Part shown: positions 51,292-63,184 of the stretch, piece by piece
Layout of the letters: each line of letters opens with the position of its first letter
How positions within the stretch are numbered: the first letter of the stretch is position 1
Source of the DNA: Acorus gramineus
Lineage: Eukaryota; Streptophyta; Magnoliopsida; Acorales; Acoraceae
DNA: 64,000 bases
Direction: 5' to 3'
Assembly (NCBI GenBank): GCA_030737835.1
Contig: CM060853.1
Coordinates: forward strand, 806,001 to 870,000
The notes under the pieces: generated by a model
Told to the model about the DNA's origin: nothing
What the model saw: only the letters and a program-made list of their open reading frames with translations
The model's database searches: none
Made by a program: the position numbers and the translations under genes

Positions 51292-51600
51292 TTGTAGGTA
51301 ACATTACCCATAAAAAAAAATGTTTATACCAGAGTAGACAAAAAATTCAGAAGTAAATGTGAGAAGATTTTTTATCACACGCACGGAGTCACAAACAACA
51401 TAAATGACTAAAAAATGATTTCCTTCTTATCACTTTCTCTGTCTTTTGATCTAGGTTTTTCTTTCCTTCATTTTCTAGTAGAATTTGCTACTGCGATTTC
51501 ACTTTTAAAGAACATAATACAATTATGAGAGAAGTGAGAGGAAAAGATAAAAAAAGACAAAAAGAGCAATATAAACAAATAGAAAATAAAATTTGCCAAC

Positions 51601-51800
51601 CCCCCCCCCCCCCCCTCACCCATACAACAGACATTCAGTAAATGAAACACTAAGGCCATGTTTGGTTGATCCTCCATTCAGCACTTATTAAGCTGATTCT
51701 GTAAAAAGAAGCACTTTTTTTTTTTTTTATGGTGTTTGGTTGACTCCCAAATTCAGAGCTTAAAAAAACCCCTCCAGCAAAAAAAAATCGCGCATTTTTT
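51601..51800. repeat. Poly-C run and MITE-like fragment
   Basis: A run of about 17 C (51600-51616), then GGCCATGTTTGGTTG (51653) and a second TGGTGTTTGGTTGA (51730) with T and A tracts. GGCC.TGTTTGG is a frequent MITE terminus in plants; borders are unclear. It abuts the LRR exon at 51811. Confidence 0.4.
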
Positions 51801-53099
51801 CACCCCGAGAGAGGTCAAACTATTAGATCTTAGTGAAAATCACATCAAGAGGGTTGATCCATGCATATCAAATATTACATCCTTGCAATTCATTGATTTG
51901 ACAAATAATATGATCAAAGAATTTCCATCAGGTAAAGCCATTTCCTAATTTGTATCATGTAAGTTATATTATTCTTTCCTATTAGTATTAGTTTCTCATC
52001 TAAGTCAATCAAACCACCTTCATTTGTATGCACAAAAAAAAAACAGCCTTCATTTGTTAATAATGCTTATAAATTACTATACCAAATAAAATATATGATT
52101 ACCCTCGTTGTAAAAGTTAATTAGTCTAAAATAGACATTCTAGATGTAATATAGCTTGACATAAATCAACAAGTTTTCTAGTCACATTGAGCAGGGATAG
52201 AACATTGGGATGCAGTGGATGACGCTACATATCCATGTAAAGTGGACAAATGTTTTTGAGTTTTCTTCAATGAATTAAAATAGTAAGATCTAGGCTATAT
52301 AATTATTTTTGAGAAAATAACCAAAAAATTCTCCTAGAATTATAAATACTCAAATCAGCTACTCTTTAAAGTTATATCTAAAAAAGTTTTATTTCACAAT
52401 TTTAGAAACACAAAAGACTAATCTACCCTTATGCAATTAGATCATTAATATATTACATACCATTTAATTTTGTTAAAATATTTCACCCTCTATTTTGTTA
52501 TATTTCATACATTTTCATATAGATCAACTTTTTTATTATAAATTTTTTTGTGATTAGGTGGATTTTGTGAAATATGTACCAATATAATTTAAATTTTTTA
52601 TTATGAACTCTATTAAATGTTGATGTTTCTTTAAAAAATTGGATATCTACTAATGACGTCATAAAAATATGTAAATAGCAAAAAAAAAATGTAAATAAAG
52701 ATTTAGAATATTAAAATATCATCTGTTATATTGGGACACAACACATATTTAAATTACATATTATGATTATACACAATGAAAAATGATAAATAACATCATG
52801 TAAGATATATATAAGAAACACACAATATGATATATAATAATAAAACCTCTAAGGAGATTGATTTTCATCATGTATCGAAAGATTGTTATTTTGTAGAAAA
52901 AATAGATTTTTGGTGTGGAATAACCGAACATGGTTAGAAGGATGTTAAGTATTTAATTACATAAGGTAGATTAGTCTTTTGTGTTTACAAAATTGTGAAA
53001 TGAGACTTTTTTAGATATAATTTTAAAAAGTGGCTGATTTGGATAATTCTAACTTTTAAGATATTTTTTTTGTCATTTTCCCATTATTTTTTTCATTAT

Positions 53100-53480
53100 T
53101 TTTTTTTGGAAACAAGAGACAAACGCCTTGTATTATATAAGATAAGGGAGTGCGCAAAACATGCAGAAAAATAAAAAATAAAAAGCACGCAGGATTCGGG
53201 AAAAAGTAAAAGAGAGATCTACAAAATGCACTTGAATCATATACAACCAGGCACTAAATTTTAATAGATTGTCCCATTTCCCCATTGAGAGAACCTTACT
53301 TGCTTCCGCGCAATTAATGCACTCTCCAAGCTTTAATGAGACCCAAAACCATCTCCCACACGTTCTCAAAATAAGCCTTCGTGCCCCAAAAAATGAGATG
53401 GTTCCTTGAAAGCCATAAAGTCCATATGATTGTCGGGATGAGCTGCGACAAGACTTTGATCCCTTGAACGCCTATCTTCT
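53100..53480 (-). mobile_element. LINE 3'-end fragment in the RLP intron
   Basis: Minus-strand translation shows the C-terminal LINE motif GVQGIKVLSQLIP..IIWTLWLSRNHLIFWGTKAYF followed by WEMVLGLIKAW, as in the 3' part of other plant L1 elements (compare 39430-39540). It ends in an A-rich tail (T-rich near 53096-53107). A target duplication was not identified. Confidence 0.65.
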
Positions 53481-54522
53481 TTTTTTCAGTTGAAATAATT
53501 ATAACAGCTACAATAATAATTCTATCTTATAAAAATTCACGAGTATACTTATTCATGAAATCTCTATTTAACTTTAGAAACTCATTTTGATTTCTTGATG
53601 TCAAATAATTTTTTATTTTTCATCTTTCTTTCTTCTCTCTTGATTGACATATTAATCGGCATGATTTTTTGTTTTTGAAAGTGAATATTGTTTGACTCGT
53701 CATTGAATTTTTTAATTTAATGCATGACCTTTATTTTGAAAATATATATCTATTTTATAACTGAAAATACCTTGATCATATATATGTGTATGTGTGTGTA
53801 TTGGTTTTCTATTGGAAATAATTATAAAAACAACAATAATAACTCGTATCTTATAAAAATTCACATGAGGACACTCATTCATAAAATTCTTTGAACATTT
53901 TTTTCTAAAAATTTAGACATAAAATGTAGATAGTATAGTTTAATGTGAATGTAAACTAAATAACGTATTATCACAAAATTTAAAGTATAACAAGTGATAT
54001 TATCATAATTAAAAATATTAAGAATGAATTTTGCATATAAATATTCTAGTCTTTTTCTAATTCTAATGTACTTTTTTCTAATATGTGTATAATGTTAAAG
54101 ATAGTCCTAAAATGAGCCCCCATGTGTTTTGATTTTTTTAAAATTTTATATTTCATATATGAAATATGTACTTTCATAAAACTGAAAAATATACTCCAAT
54201 TAATTTGATGAACTCACTTATAAAAAAAATGCTTCATCAAAAGAACCTCATGCCTTGTTCATGATATACAAGGAATTACAAATAAGCATAATGTGTAACA
54301 GCACCCAATCAAATATATCGATTAACCTCTTTGGAGCCTATAGTGGTGCAAATTCATGGATCACAAATGTGATCAACATCATTTTTATAATTTTATATAT
54401 TGGTTTTTTTTTATCATGCACCAAAATGCATCCTTTCGGGGGGGACTTTTATCATAAGCCTTATAATATAACCCTATTCTATTAGAAAATTAGCTTAATA
54501 TCCTGTGATAATTGTTCTCTAT

Positions 54523-54970
54523 GGGCCCGTTTGGCTATAGGAATAGAGGGGGGATAAGCAGGAATAAACATGGAATAGGTAAAAAAAAGGGCGTTTGGAT
54601 GAGGGGAATAAGGGGGAATCTGTATGCATAAATAACCAAGAATTAAGGGTTATCCCTCCTTTCACATGGAATTAGCCTATTCCAACAAGAATCATAAGTG
54701 GGTCTCACAGTTTTTTTTTTTTATATTTCAAATCACCTGTCATCACCTCTTATACATCAATGGGGCCCACATGTCAAATAACTTTTTACACCTTATTCAC
54801 ATCTTATTCTTCATCAACCAAACACTCCAACCTTTATTATTACGTTTCCTAACGAGAATAACTGAAAACACAACCAAACACAAAATCTCTTATTCCATTA
54901 ATAAAGTCAACAATTCTTGGAATATGTATAAACCCCAGAATAACTTATGTCTCTATCCAAACAGGCTTAA
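54523..54970. mobile_element. MITE with GGGCCCGTTTGG-type ends
   Basis: Left end GGGCCCGTTTGGCTATAG; right end, reverse-complemented, TAAGCCTGTTTGGATAGAG. The interior motif TCAAATAACTTTTTACACC / GGGGCCCACATGTC recurs inverted in 59160-59645. No coding. The class is not certain (PIF/Harbinger-like or hAT-like). Confidence 0.6.
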
Positions 54971-55081
54971 TTTGTTATTTCTCTAAAGTAGCTAAATTTA
55001 TACATCTATAGATCTTTCGAGCTTCCGATATCTATATTGCTTAGATAGTCCAAATTAATTCATTAAAATTCCATGGGTTAG

Positions 55082-55301
55082 GTCCAACGGGTGTTGGATA
55101 ATTTGATGGTCCAACGTAATCGTGGCCATCCAATCTTATTACTTTGAGATATAAAATTTAATTGAATTCTAAAAATGGAAATACTAGAATTTAGTTGATC
55201 TTAATTTTAAAATCTGATAGAATATCTCAGTCAAAATAACTCAATAAAATCAGACGATCACGATTACGTTGGACCATCAAATTGTCCAATATGTGTTGGA
55301 C
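55082..55301. mobile_element. Fold-back MITE, ~220 bp
   Basis: 55082-55130 begins GTCCAACGGGTGTTGGATAA and contains TTTGATGGTCCAACGTAATC. The inverted copy at 55255-55301 contains GATTACGTTGGACCATCAAA and ends GTGTTGGAC. The arms are about 47 bp with few mismatches; the core is AT-rich. Confidence 0.75.
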
Positions 55302-55694
55302 ATAACTTGGTCCCTTCCAACTTAACCTAGCATCCATGATTGTGTAGCTTATGTAACAACAAACTCAATTTCTCTTTTATATTATAAAAGGCTTATCACG
55401 TTCTATTTGGCTTAATATTTTTGAGTGGTGAGCACAAGTTATGTTATTCAACAAAATTCTGCTACGATACTGTGTGATATCTAAATTGATGATTCTTAAG
55501 AATTATATTAACAATAAAAAATGATGTATCTTTAAGAGTTAAGACTATGCATGGCACTTCTCTCTCTACAATGCAGGTCTTTTTCAGATACAAACTTTAC
55601 AAGTTCTATGGCTCTCAGAAAATTTGATTGAAGGCAACATTGATACATGTCTAAGGAATCTATATTTTCTTGAAATATTACATCTATCTTACAA

Positions 55695-56490
55695 CACTAC
55701 TAGAAAAGTTGCCTTTTGCGGCGGTTTAAAACCGCCTCCATATCCTATAACGACGGTGGACAACCCGCCTGCTTAATAGGGGTCGTATTAAGTTGTTACT
55801 ACGGTCTTTAACTTATTTGCGGCGGTTGGGATTATATGTCCTATATATTGCACATAATACAACAGATTGAGAAACTATGGATAAAAATATGAATTGGAGG
55901 AGTCATTGAAGAGATTTGAAGAGATCAGCCGAAGAGAAATCACCTGGTGCCGTTTTTGTCTTTTTTTCATTCGGGGAAGTTTTTGGTAGGGACGGTTTGT
56001 GTGGGGACCAAAGAAAGGTAGTTTTAGGTTTAGATTAAGTGGTGAAATATCAACCGTCCGATTAAATCATTTAATCTTTGATTTGTGATGATATGTTTAC
56101 AAAAACACACATCCAAAACAATCTAAAGCGCCATTTTTTTTCAATTGGCGCCAATTTTTCTTACCTTAATTACATTATTTGTTATGGTTTTCAAATGTGG
56201 CTATATAATGTATGGGGGCGGTTCATAACAACCGCAGTAAAAAAATCTAGGGCACTCTCTACTTGGCACCAATTAACATTCCCACCTAATATTAGCTACA
56301 CTTTCTAAACGTAGCAATAATATATATGGTGGCGGTTTAGTAAAAACACAGCAAATATATTTGGCATTTATTTATCCTTAAAATAAAAGTGACGTTTTAC
56401 TTGCAACCAACGGGATAAAATATATATAGTGGTGTTTCATAAGAACCATAGCAAATAAAAACGCCTCTATAACCCTTTTTTCTATTAGTG
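55695..56490. mobile_element. Non-autonomous CACTA transposon (796 bp) in an LRR exon
   Basis: Left end CACTACTAGAAAA, right end (reverse complement) CACTAATAGAAAA. The 3-bp target duplication CAA is exact (55692-55694 and 56491-56493). Subterminal GGCGGT/ACCGCC motifs recur (55727, 55815, 56215, 56330). No transposase. Removing the element and one CAA restores the LRR reading frame (SYN-QLDG). Confidence 0.92.
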
Positions 56491-56659
56491 CAATCAACTA
56501 GATGGTGTGTTCTCATTTTCCTTGTTTGCTAACCTCTCCAACTTGTCTGACGTTAATCTCTCAAATAACTATCAACTAGAAGTAGAAACTGAATCTCCAT
56601 CCTGGGTTCCATCATTTCAACTGGATTATAGGGGTAGGTGTGAATTCAAATATACAAGA

Positions 56660-57145
56660 GTAGCTTTACAATGAGGGGACCAAATGAGGAGTATGGGTGG
56701 AGAACTTCTTGTATGTTGTAGTTGACAACCAAGACTATTTTTTTCGGCCTCAATTCCAATAAAAAAGCATCGAAACATATACTCATATTAATGAGATATA
56801 TGTTTCAACAAAAAAAATTTACATTTTTTTTTAAATGCTTCCATGCAATTTATTAGAGTATATGTTTCATTTTTTATAAAAGCATATATCTCATTATATG
56901 AGATATACTATTTATTTTTTTTAAATTTCAAACATGTGTAGACTAACATTAACGCTGAAAAAGGAATTGTACGTAATATTATCCTAATAATAAACGACTC
57001 CGGAGTCCCTACGCGTTGACCTTGATTTGTATGTGTGTGTGTCTATACAGTGAAATGATAATATGCGATCCGTGCAAACTACGCTTATATCTCAATAAGG
57101 GATGTATATACGCGGTTCGCATGCATGAGCCGCACCATATCAATA

Positions 57146-57204
<59 letters not shown>

Positions 57205-57568
57205 GAAATGATTAAATGTGGTCATCCCTCTTCTCTTAGTTATGGTCACTCTCTCATTACCATCCGATTATTTGGATTTTAATCAGATGGTTAAACCAAC
57301 CACCCTATAAAATCACATGTATTCCATGAATCATGATCCCTCTTTATTCACCTCTCTTTCTCTCTCTCTACACGCACACACACCCTCCGGACCATCCCGG
57401 GCCTTCGGCACCCCCTCCCCCCTCCCATGGCACTGTCCCGGCACCCTACCCATTCAATGTAAATGTTTTTTTATCTAATTATTTAGTTTTTGGTATCATT
57501 TGTTTTTTTTTATTATTATTGAGGGTTTTGGTTTTTTTCTTCCTTTTTTTTTCATGGAAATGGGAGAC
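56660..57568. other. Intergenic with dispersed repeat and microsatellites
   Basis: 56730-56910 is the ATATGTTTC/GAGATATA dispersed repeat (also 15400-15540, 49480-49640). 57145-57201 is a compound (CT)n(TA)n microsatellite. 57380-57440 is C-rich. No gene. Confidence 0.5.
57145..57201. repeat. Compound (CT)n-(TA)n microsatellite
   Basis: About 13 CT followed by about 15 TA dinucleotides. Confidence 0.9.
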
Positions 57569-58123
57569 AGTCAATCTCATTGGTTTTTTATTATTATTGT
57601 TAAACGGTAAGCGTTTACCTTAATATTAAGGATCAAAAGCCCAAATGGAACAAAAAAAACAAAGCAAGATATAAGGCAAATAGATCCTAGGTAGAATAAA
57701 TGACTACCAAGACCCATAGACCAAGGTAAACACACTAATGAACTACTAGTCTATCATCCTAGAAACAAATACCCTCTGCCCCCACTTGAATATTCCCCTA
57801 GTCATGAATGAGCCCCTTGGTTAATTTTCAAATATTTTCACCACAAGGTCTTTGTCTCTTAAAGATAACTTCATTCTTGCAAACCCAAATCGCCCATTCC
57901 AAAACGGACACCAACAATTGTGATACTTTAGCTTTGACTGATCGATCCCCCGCCCTCTTCATCCTCTGACCAGCAGCCCACATGCCCTCCAAATCCCCGA
58001 CGTCTACATCCATCCCCAAAGCCACTTTCATCCGCTTCTACGCCCACCTCACCAATCGACACGAAGAAAATAAGTGGTCCGCCGACTCCTCCTCCCCGCA
58101 TAGAAAATAAGTCAATCTCATTG
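57569..58123 (-). mobile_element. Short 5'-truncated LINE with 14-bp TSD
   Basis: Target duplication AGTCAATCTCATTG at 57569-57582 and 58110-58123. On the minus strand the 527-bp insert encodes only the LINE C-terminus: CGEEESADHLFSSCRLVRWA, then RMKVALGMDVDVGDLEGMW and VSVLEWAIWVCKNEVIFKR, matching 39240-39530 of the larger LINE. It carries a short A-rich tail on the left. Confidence 0.85.
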
Positions 58124-58433
58124 TTGGTTTCTATGCTCCTGTCTTGTTTTTTTTTTTCCTGGTGGGGACTATTGAAATGGTTTATGCAATGGAATGAGGC
58201 TTGTGAATATTAAAGTTCAATTTCATTTTTGGATTTAAAAGTGGAATTGAATTAAACTCTATACTACCTCGTCTGTAATTTAGTACCTTAACATTTTTGG
58301 TTTTTCTTTTTTTTAAAATTTGTTACCATTATTTTACTTTTAAAAATAGGTTACAAATCTGAATGGTAGGTAAGAAAAAACAGAAGAAAAACACACAAAT
58401 AAAGAAAACGGGGCATATAATTTGAGGCGCAAT
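58124..58433. other. Intergenic, nothing recognised
   Basis: AT-rich, with T runs; no ORF or repeat I can name. Confidence 0.4.
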
Positions 58434-59786
58434 GGGACAATTATGACAGACTGCACAAAAACTTAAACAAAAACGTGAAGCACAATGTGAATGAAGGACA
58501 AGACATTTAATCTCCTTAGTGCAAAATGTGCAGGCATGCGGGAAGTTTCCTGCTCTCAATACCAAGAATGCCAAGTGCGGTCACATGGGCGATTTGAAGA
58601 ACACGGAAGGAGACAACACACTTTTTAAATTTAAAATAAAATTACCTTCAATCATGGTGCAATGTTCTGCAAGTGGGACAAATGCAATTAAGTTAACAGG
58701 GCTGAATAATATTGTTATTTTATTTGACTGACATTATCAAGAGTGGACTATATCTTAGAATGTAAAATAAACTAAGTGTATCAACACTTAACGTCTTGCC
58801 CTTCGCATTTTTTTTTTGAAAAAAAAAAACCTTTAAACCCCCCATTTGGATGGACAAAGATAAAATGATTTTTATTTGGTTGTGTTTTGAATTATTCTCG
58901 TTGGGAGATATAGTAATAAAGTTTTTGTTGTTTGAATAAAATGTGAATAAGATGTAGATAAAGATTTATAAAAGATGAAAAAATGATGACAGTTGATTTG
59001 ATAGTGGACCAATATATTTTCTTTTGGTTGAATAACCTGGAATTACCACTTCATACAAGTAAATTCTGACATACATATTCACGTTTTTTTCAGCCATCCA
59101 AACATTCATTTTGGAGCTATTCCCACTAATTCCCACTTATTTTAGGTCTATTCTTGAATCAAACGGGGACTTTTACCCTGTTTGGATTGAGGAATTGACT
59201 TATTCTGGATAGATAACTATGCCAGTATAAATAACAATTCCACAGGAATAAGAGATTTTCTTTTTTGTTGTGTTTTTTTTTATTCTCATTGAAAAACGTA
59301 AGAATAAAGGTTGAGTTATTTGGTTGATGAAGAATAAAATATAAATAAGGTGTAAACAGTTGATTTGATTTGTGGGCCCTACTGATATATAAAAGGTGTT
59401 GATGGATGATTTGATGTGATGCGATGTGATGTGTTTTTTTTTATAGGTGGGCCCTACTTATCCATGGGAATAGATAAACTGGGTAAGCTTATCCTAGGGG
59501 TTACTCAGAATTGTTATACTCTCTTATACTCGTTTAAACTGGCTTAGTAATACTAAGTTATATTCTGTAAATAAACATCAATTTTCCTTATCCATTCTTA
59601 TATCACTCTTATTCTGAACTTAACCCGTGACCCAAACAGGGGCTTAAAGTTTCAACTGAACCCCGCCTGGCATTCACCCAACACTCCACTAGGAGCAAAT
59701 CTTTCATAATTAAATGTCTTGTCCTTCATTCACATTGTGCTTCACGTTTTTGTTTTAAGTTTTTGTGCAGTCTGTCATAATTGTCC
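58434..59786. repeat. Inverted-repeat pair (~78 bp arms) bracketing MITEs, upstream of the LRR kinase
   Basis: 58434-58511 and 59708-59786 are inverted copies with about one indel: GGGACAATTATGACAGACTG ... GGACAAGACATTTAAT against ATTAAATGTCTTGTCC ... CAGTCTGTCATAATTGTCCC. Weak similarity continues inward (CTCCTTAGTG / CTCCTAGTG). Between the arms lie two MITE-like pieces. This may be a TIR element or an inverted duplication of the kinase promoter region; no target duplication was found. Confidence 0.7.
58835..59645. mobile_element. Two adjacent MITE-like elements with GTTTGG-type ends
   Basis: 58835-59165 runs from CCCCCATTTGGATGG to CAAACGGGGAC. 59165-59645 runs from CCCTGTTTGGATTGAGG to CCCAAACAGGGGCTTA. 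Shared internal text (TTGATTTGATAGTGGACC / TTGATTTGATTTGTGGGCCC, AAGGTGTAAAC) links both to the MITE at 54523-54970. Borders are approximate. Confidence 0.55.
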
Positions 59787-59862
59787 CGTTGTTGGCAAAA
59801 AATCTTCGGTTTTACCAACTTGATACGCTGAAAACCACTTTTTCTTTTCAGTTTCTGAACAT

Positions 59863-59875
59863 TATATATAAATAG
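59863..59875 (+). promoter_or_regulatory. TATA box of the LRR kinase gene
   Basis: TATATATAAATAG, 41-53 bp before the ATG at 59916, implying a very short 5' UTR. Confidence 0.55.
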
Positions 59876-59915
59876 CTCTCAAAGATTTACCCATGCTCAC
59901 ACAAAACACACAAAA

Positions 59916-62900
59916 ATGCAGACTCTTCAATCTCCATTTATTTGCCTAATATCGATCTTGTTGTTACTACTAACCTGTGCTAATGTAGTACGATGTGGTG
60001 CACCACCACCACCAAAACCCCCACAGAACCACCCAAGAGACCTATCAGCCCTGCTATCCTTCAAGTCCCACATCACTTCAGACCCCCAAAACATCCTAAC
60101 CAACACATGGACCACCAACACCTCCTTCTGCACCTGGACCGGCATCTCATGCAGCCGCAGAAGACCCAGAGTCACTGCTTTGGAACTTGTTGGCCTATCT
60201 TTAACAGGCACCATTGCCTCAGACATCGGAAACTTGTCCTTCCTTTCCATCCTCGACCTCGACAGCAACAAATTCAGTGGCCCCTCCCCCCATCCATCTT
60301 CAATGCATCCTCTTTACAGTTTCTCTCTCTCGCGGGGAACAAACTCTCCGGTCCAATCCCGCCTTCCATCTTCAATCTATCCTCCTTAGAGACCCTCTCT
60401 CTCAATGATAATTCACTCTCCGGTCCTATCCCACCCGCCCTCTATCTCCCCCGCATTCGGTCTCTCGACCTCAACGACAACCAGCTCACCGGCGGCATAC
60501 CAAGAGAGCTCAGGGACCTCACCTCGCTAAAATATTTATATCTTTACAATAACGCATTGATGGGTCCGATCCCACCGTCGTTCGTTCGGGGACCTCACAT
60601 CACTAGAATATCTATGGCTTTACAATAACGCATTGACGGGCCCGATCCCACCGTCGCTCAGAAATCTCACCCGGCTCATATACCTCTCCCTCCACGACAA
60701 CAACTTGAGCGGGGATCCCATCCCCCCTTCATTCGGAGGCCTCACGAGCATGCGCAGTTTAAGCGTGGGATTCAACGCCTTCCGAGGAGGCCCAATTCCA
60801 AACGCGATCATGAACATGTCGTCTCTCTACGACATTGATCTCTCGTCGACGGGTCGCTTTGGGCGACTCCCGTCAGATTTTGGGAATCGTTTCCCGCTCC
60901 TCCAGAGGCTCTTTCTCATATATACCGGATTTATGGGCCGATACCGAGCTCTCTTTCGAATTCTTCTCAACTCTATATAATTGCGTTGGATGGAAACATG
61001 TTCACTGGGTCAGTTCCTCCCTCAATAGGAGACCTCTCGTACCTTGAAAAACTGGGTTTGTTGGCTAACAGACTTGGTGGTGGACTTCGGTTCCTTTCAC
61101 CATTGTTGAATTTGAATTACTTGCATACCATTGAAATGGATAACAATCCCTTCAATGGGTTCCTACCGGAGGGTCCTATCTTGGGTAATTTCTCAACCAG
61201 CCTTGTCATATTCTCTGCAACACATTGTTCCATCAGAGGAAGGTTTTCCATGGCATTGTTTAGCAATCTGAGTAACCTGATTAGTTTGGATATGAGTGGT
61301 AATGAATTGACATGCAGTGTTCCAACAGAGCTGAAAAATCTCAAGGGGTTGCAGATGTTGTTCCTTGGTGGAAACAGACTTGAAGGTTCCATCCCTGAAG
61401 AATGGTTTCAATCTATGATCAATTTGGGTACGTTGGACCTTAGTCAGAACTTGCTTTCGGGGCCGATATCGAACTACTTGGGGAACCTCACTGGCCTTCA
61501 GGAGATATCATTAGCTGGGAACGCATTCTCGTCAACGATCCCAACAAGTATTTGGGGTCTTGAAGGACTCATTTCACTAGACTTCTCTCACAATTTCCTG
61601 GAAGGATACCTTCCCAAAGAGGTGAGTAATTTGAAGGTCCTGGAAACTATGGATCTTTCTTCCAATCTTTTGTCAGGTTTCCTCCCAAGCACACTAGGTG
61701 ACCTACAAATGCTAGCAAATCTCAGCTTATCCAACAATTCCTTCTCAGGTCCTATCCCGCAATCCTTTGCTCATTCAATAAACCTCAACCTTCTTGACCT
61801 CTCCCCCAATTCACTCTTTGGTGAGATCCCAAAATCTCTAGCCGATCTTCGTTGCCTTAGCTTTCTCAACCTCTCTTTTAACTCGCTGGAAGGTGAGGCA
61901 CCGAACGGTGGTGTCTTTGCAAACCTCACAATGCAATCTCTCATGGGAAATACTGCTCTCTGTGGAGCAATAAAACTGGGTTTACCCACTTGCAAGATCT
62001 CCGATCCAAAGACTTCGTCGAAGGTTAGAAAAATGTTGTTGAGATATGTGTTCCCGTCGCTCATCCTTTGCGTGGCAGTTTTTGTAGGCATCGTCCTTTA
62101 TCTTTTGTTGAGCAGTAAGATAAAGAAGTCTGGAGTTTCAAACTCTGTTACTTGGGATCCATCTCTTCTTCATCAAAGATTTTTATCTCAACTAGAGCTT
62201 ACGCGCGCAACTAACAATTTCGATGAGGCGAATTTACTTGGTGTAGGGAGCTTTGGTTCTGTTTATATAGGGCAATTGGAGGATGGAACAATCACCGCAG
62301 TTAAGGTCTTAAATTTTGGTTCCTCGGAGCGAGCTTCAAAGAAGTTTGAAGCAGAATGTGAGGTGATGCGTAATGTGCGCCACCGGAATCTCGTGAAGAT
62401 CATCAATTGTTGTTCAAGTGAAAACTTCAAGGCGTTGGTACTTCAGTACAAGCCCAATAAAAGCCTAGACAAGTGGTTGCACTCCTCCGAAGAGCATAGC
62501 TTGGCAATTCTTGAAAGGGTGTCAATAATGAGTGATGTGGCGTCGGCATTGGAGTATCTCCATCACGGATGTTCAAGGCCGGTGGTTCACTCTGATGTCA
62601 AGCCAAGCAACATCTTGTTGGATGAGGACATGGTCGCTCATTTAGGTGATTTTGGAATTGCGAAGCTTCTCGTAGGGGATTACAAGTCTGCGACACCAAC
62701 GAGCACGCTTGGTACCATCGGTTTGGTTGCTCCAGGTGCATGTGCTATCACTTGAATTTACTTAAAATATTATCTAGCTTTTTAATTATGATCATAGAAA
62801 TTCATGTATAATTAACTTGTTTTAGTAGAAAAAATAAATTCTATTATTGGAAATATTCATTATGCGTTTATTATATCATTTGTTACTATTTAAAAGAAAT

Positions 62901-63184
62901 TTCTTTCATTCATTAGATTGCAACATCTCCAAAAACTGTCCAACTTACAAATGTGCTTCCCATCTCACAAGTTCATCAACAAGATGTTCTATGATGCTAT
63001 AAGCTAACTTGTTTTAGAATTTTTATGTTGAATCCTTCACAGAGTATGGTGTATCAGGGAAAGCTTCAATAAAAGGCGATATTTATAGCTTCGGGGTTTT
63101 GCTGTTAGAAACCTTCACCGGAAGAAAACCTACGGATGCAATGTTCAGTAACGGATCAAGCATCAGGGAGTGGGTGAAGGAGGC
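59916..63184 (+). pseudogene. LRR receptor-like kinase (subfamily XII type), frameshifted and truncated
   Basis: From ATG 59916: signal peptide ([15 protein letters not shown]), LRRNT ([26 protein letters not shown]), about 15-20 LRRs, a membrane segment (FPSLILCVAVFVGIVLYLLL, about 62053-62112) and a kinase domain: GVGSFGSVY (62240), AVKVLN, HSDVKPSN (62588, non-RD), LGDFGIAKLL (62642). An intron 62736-63042 (G|GTGCAT...CACAG) splits the APE motif. Exon 2 reads EYGVSGKASIKGDIYSFGVLLLETFTGRKPTDAM to WVKEA, where an LTR starts at 63185. Frame is lost three times: -1 in the C-run 60281-60291, +1 in the GGGG at 60588-60591, -1 near 60922 in TATATA. The LRR text reads through each break if the base is restored. 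Family members such as FLS2, EFR and XA21 perceive microbial patterns. This copy is likely dead, unless the frameshifts are sequencing errors. Confidence 0.9.

Larger units (their letters stand above)
51811..56640 (+). pseudogene. LRR receptor-like protein gene, fragmentary, CACTA-interrupted
   Basis: Two LRR exons join in phase. 51811-51931 encodes EVKLLDLSENHIKRVDPCISN and ends CCATCAG|GTAAAG. 55577-55694 follows acceptor ATGCAG and reads LFQIQTLQVLWLSENLIEG ... FLEILHLSYN. After the CACTA element the same repeat continues at 56494 as QLDGVFSFSLFANLSNLSDVNL ... SPSWVPSFQL and then dissolves into a stop near 56671. Plant LRR pattern LxxLxxLxLSxN is plain. SPSWVPSFQL is typical of extracellular RLPs (defence and development receptors without a kinase). 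The 3.6-kb intron (51932-55576) is full of transposons. N-terminus, membrane segment and most repeats are missing, so it is a relic. Gene identity beyond LRR-RLP is not resolvable. Confidence 0.75.
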
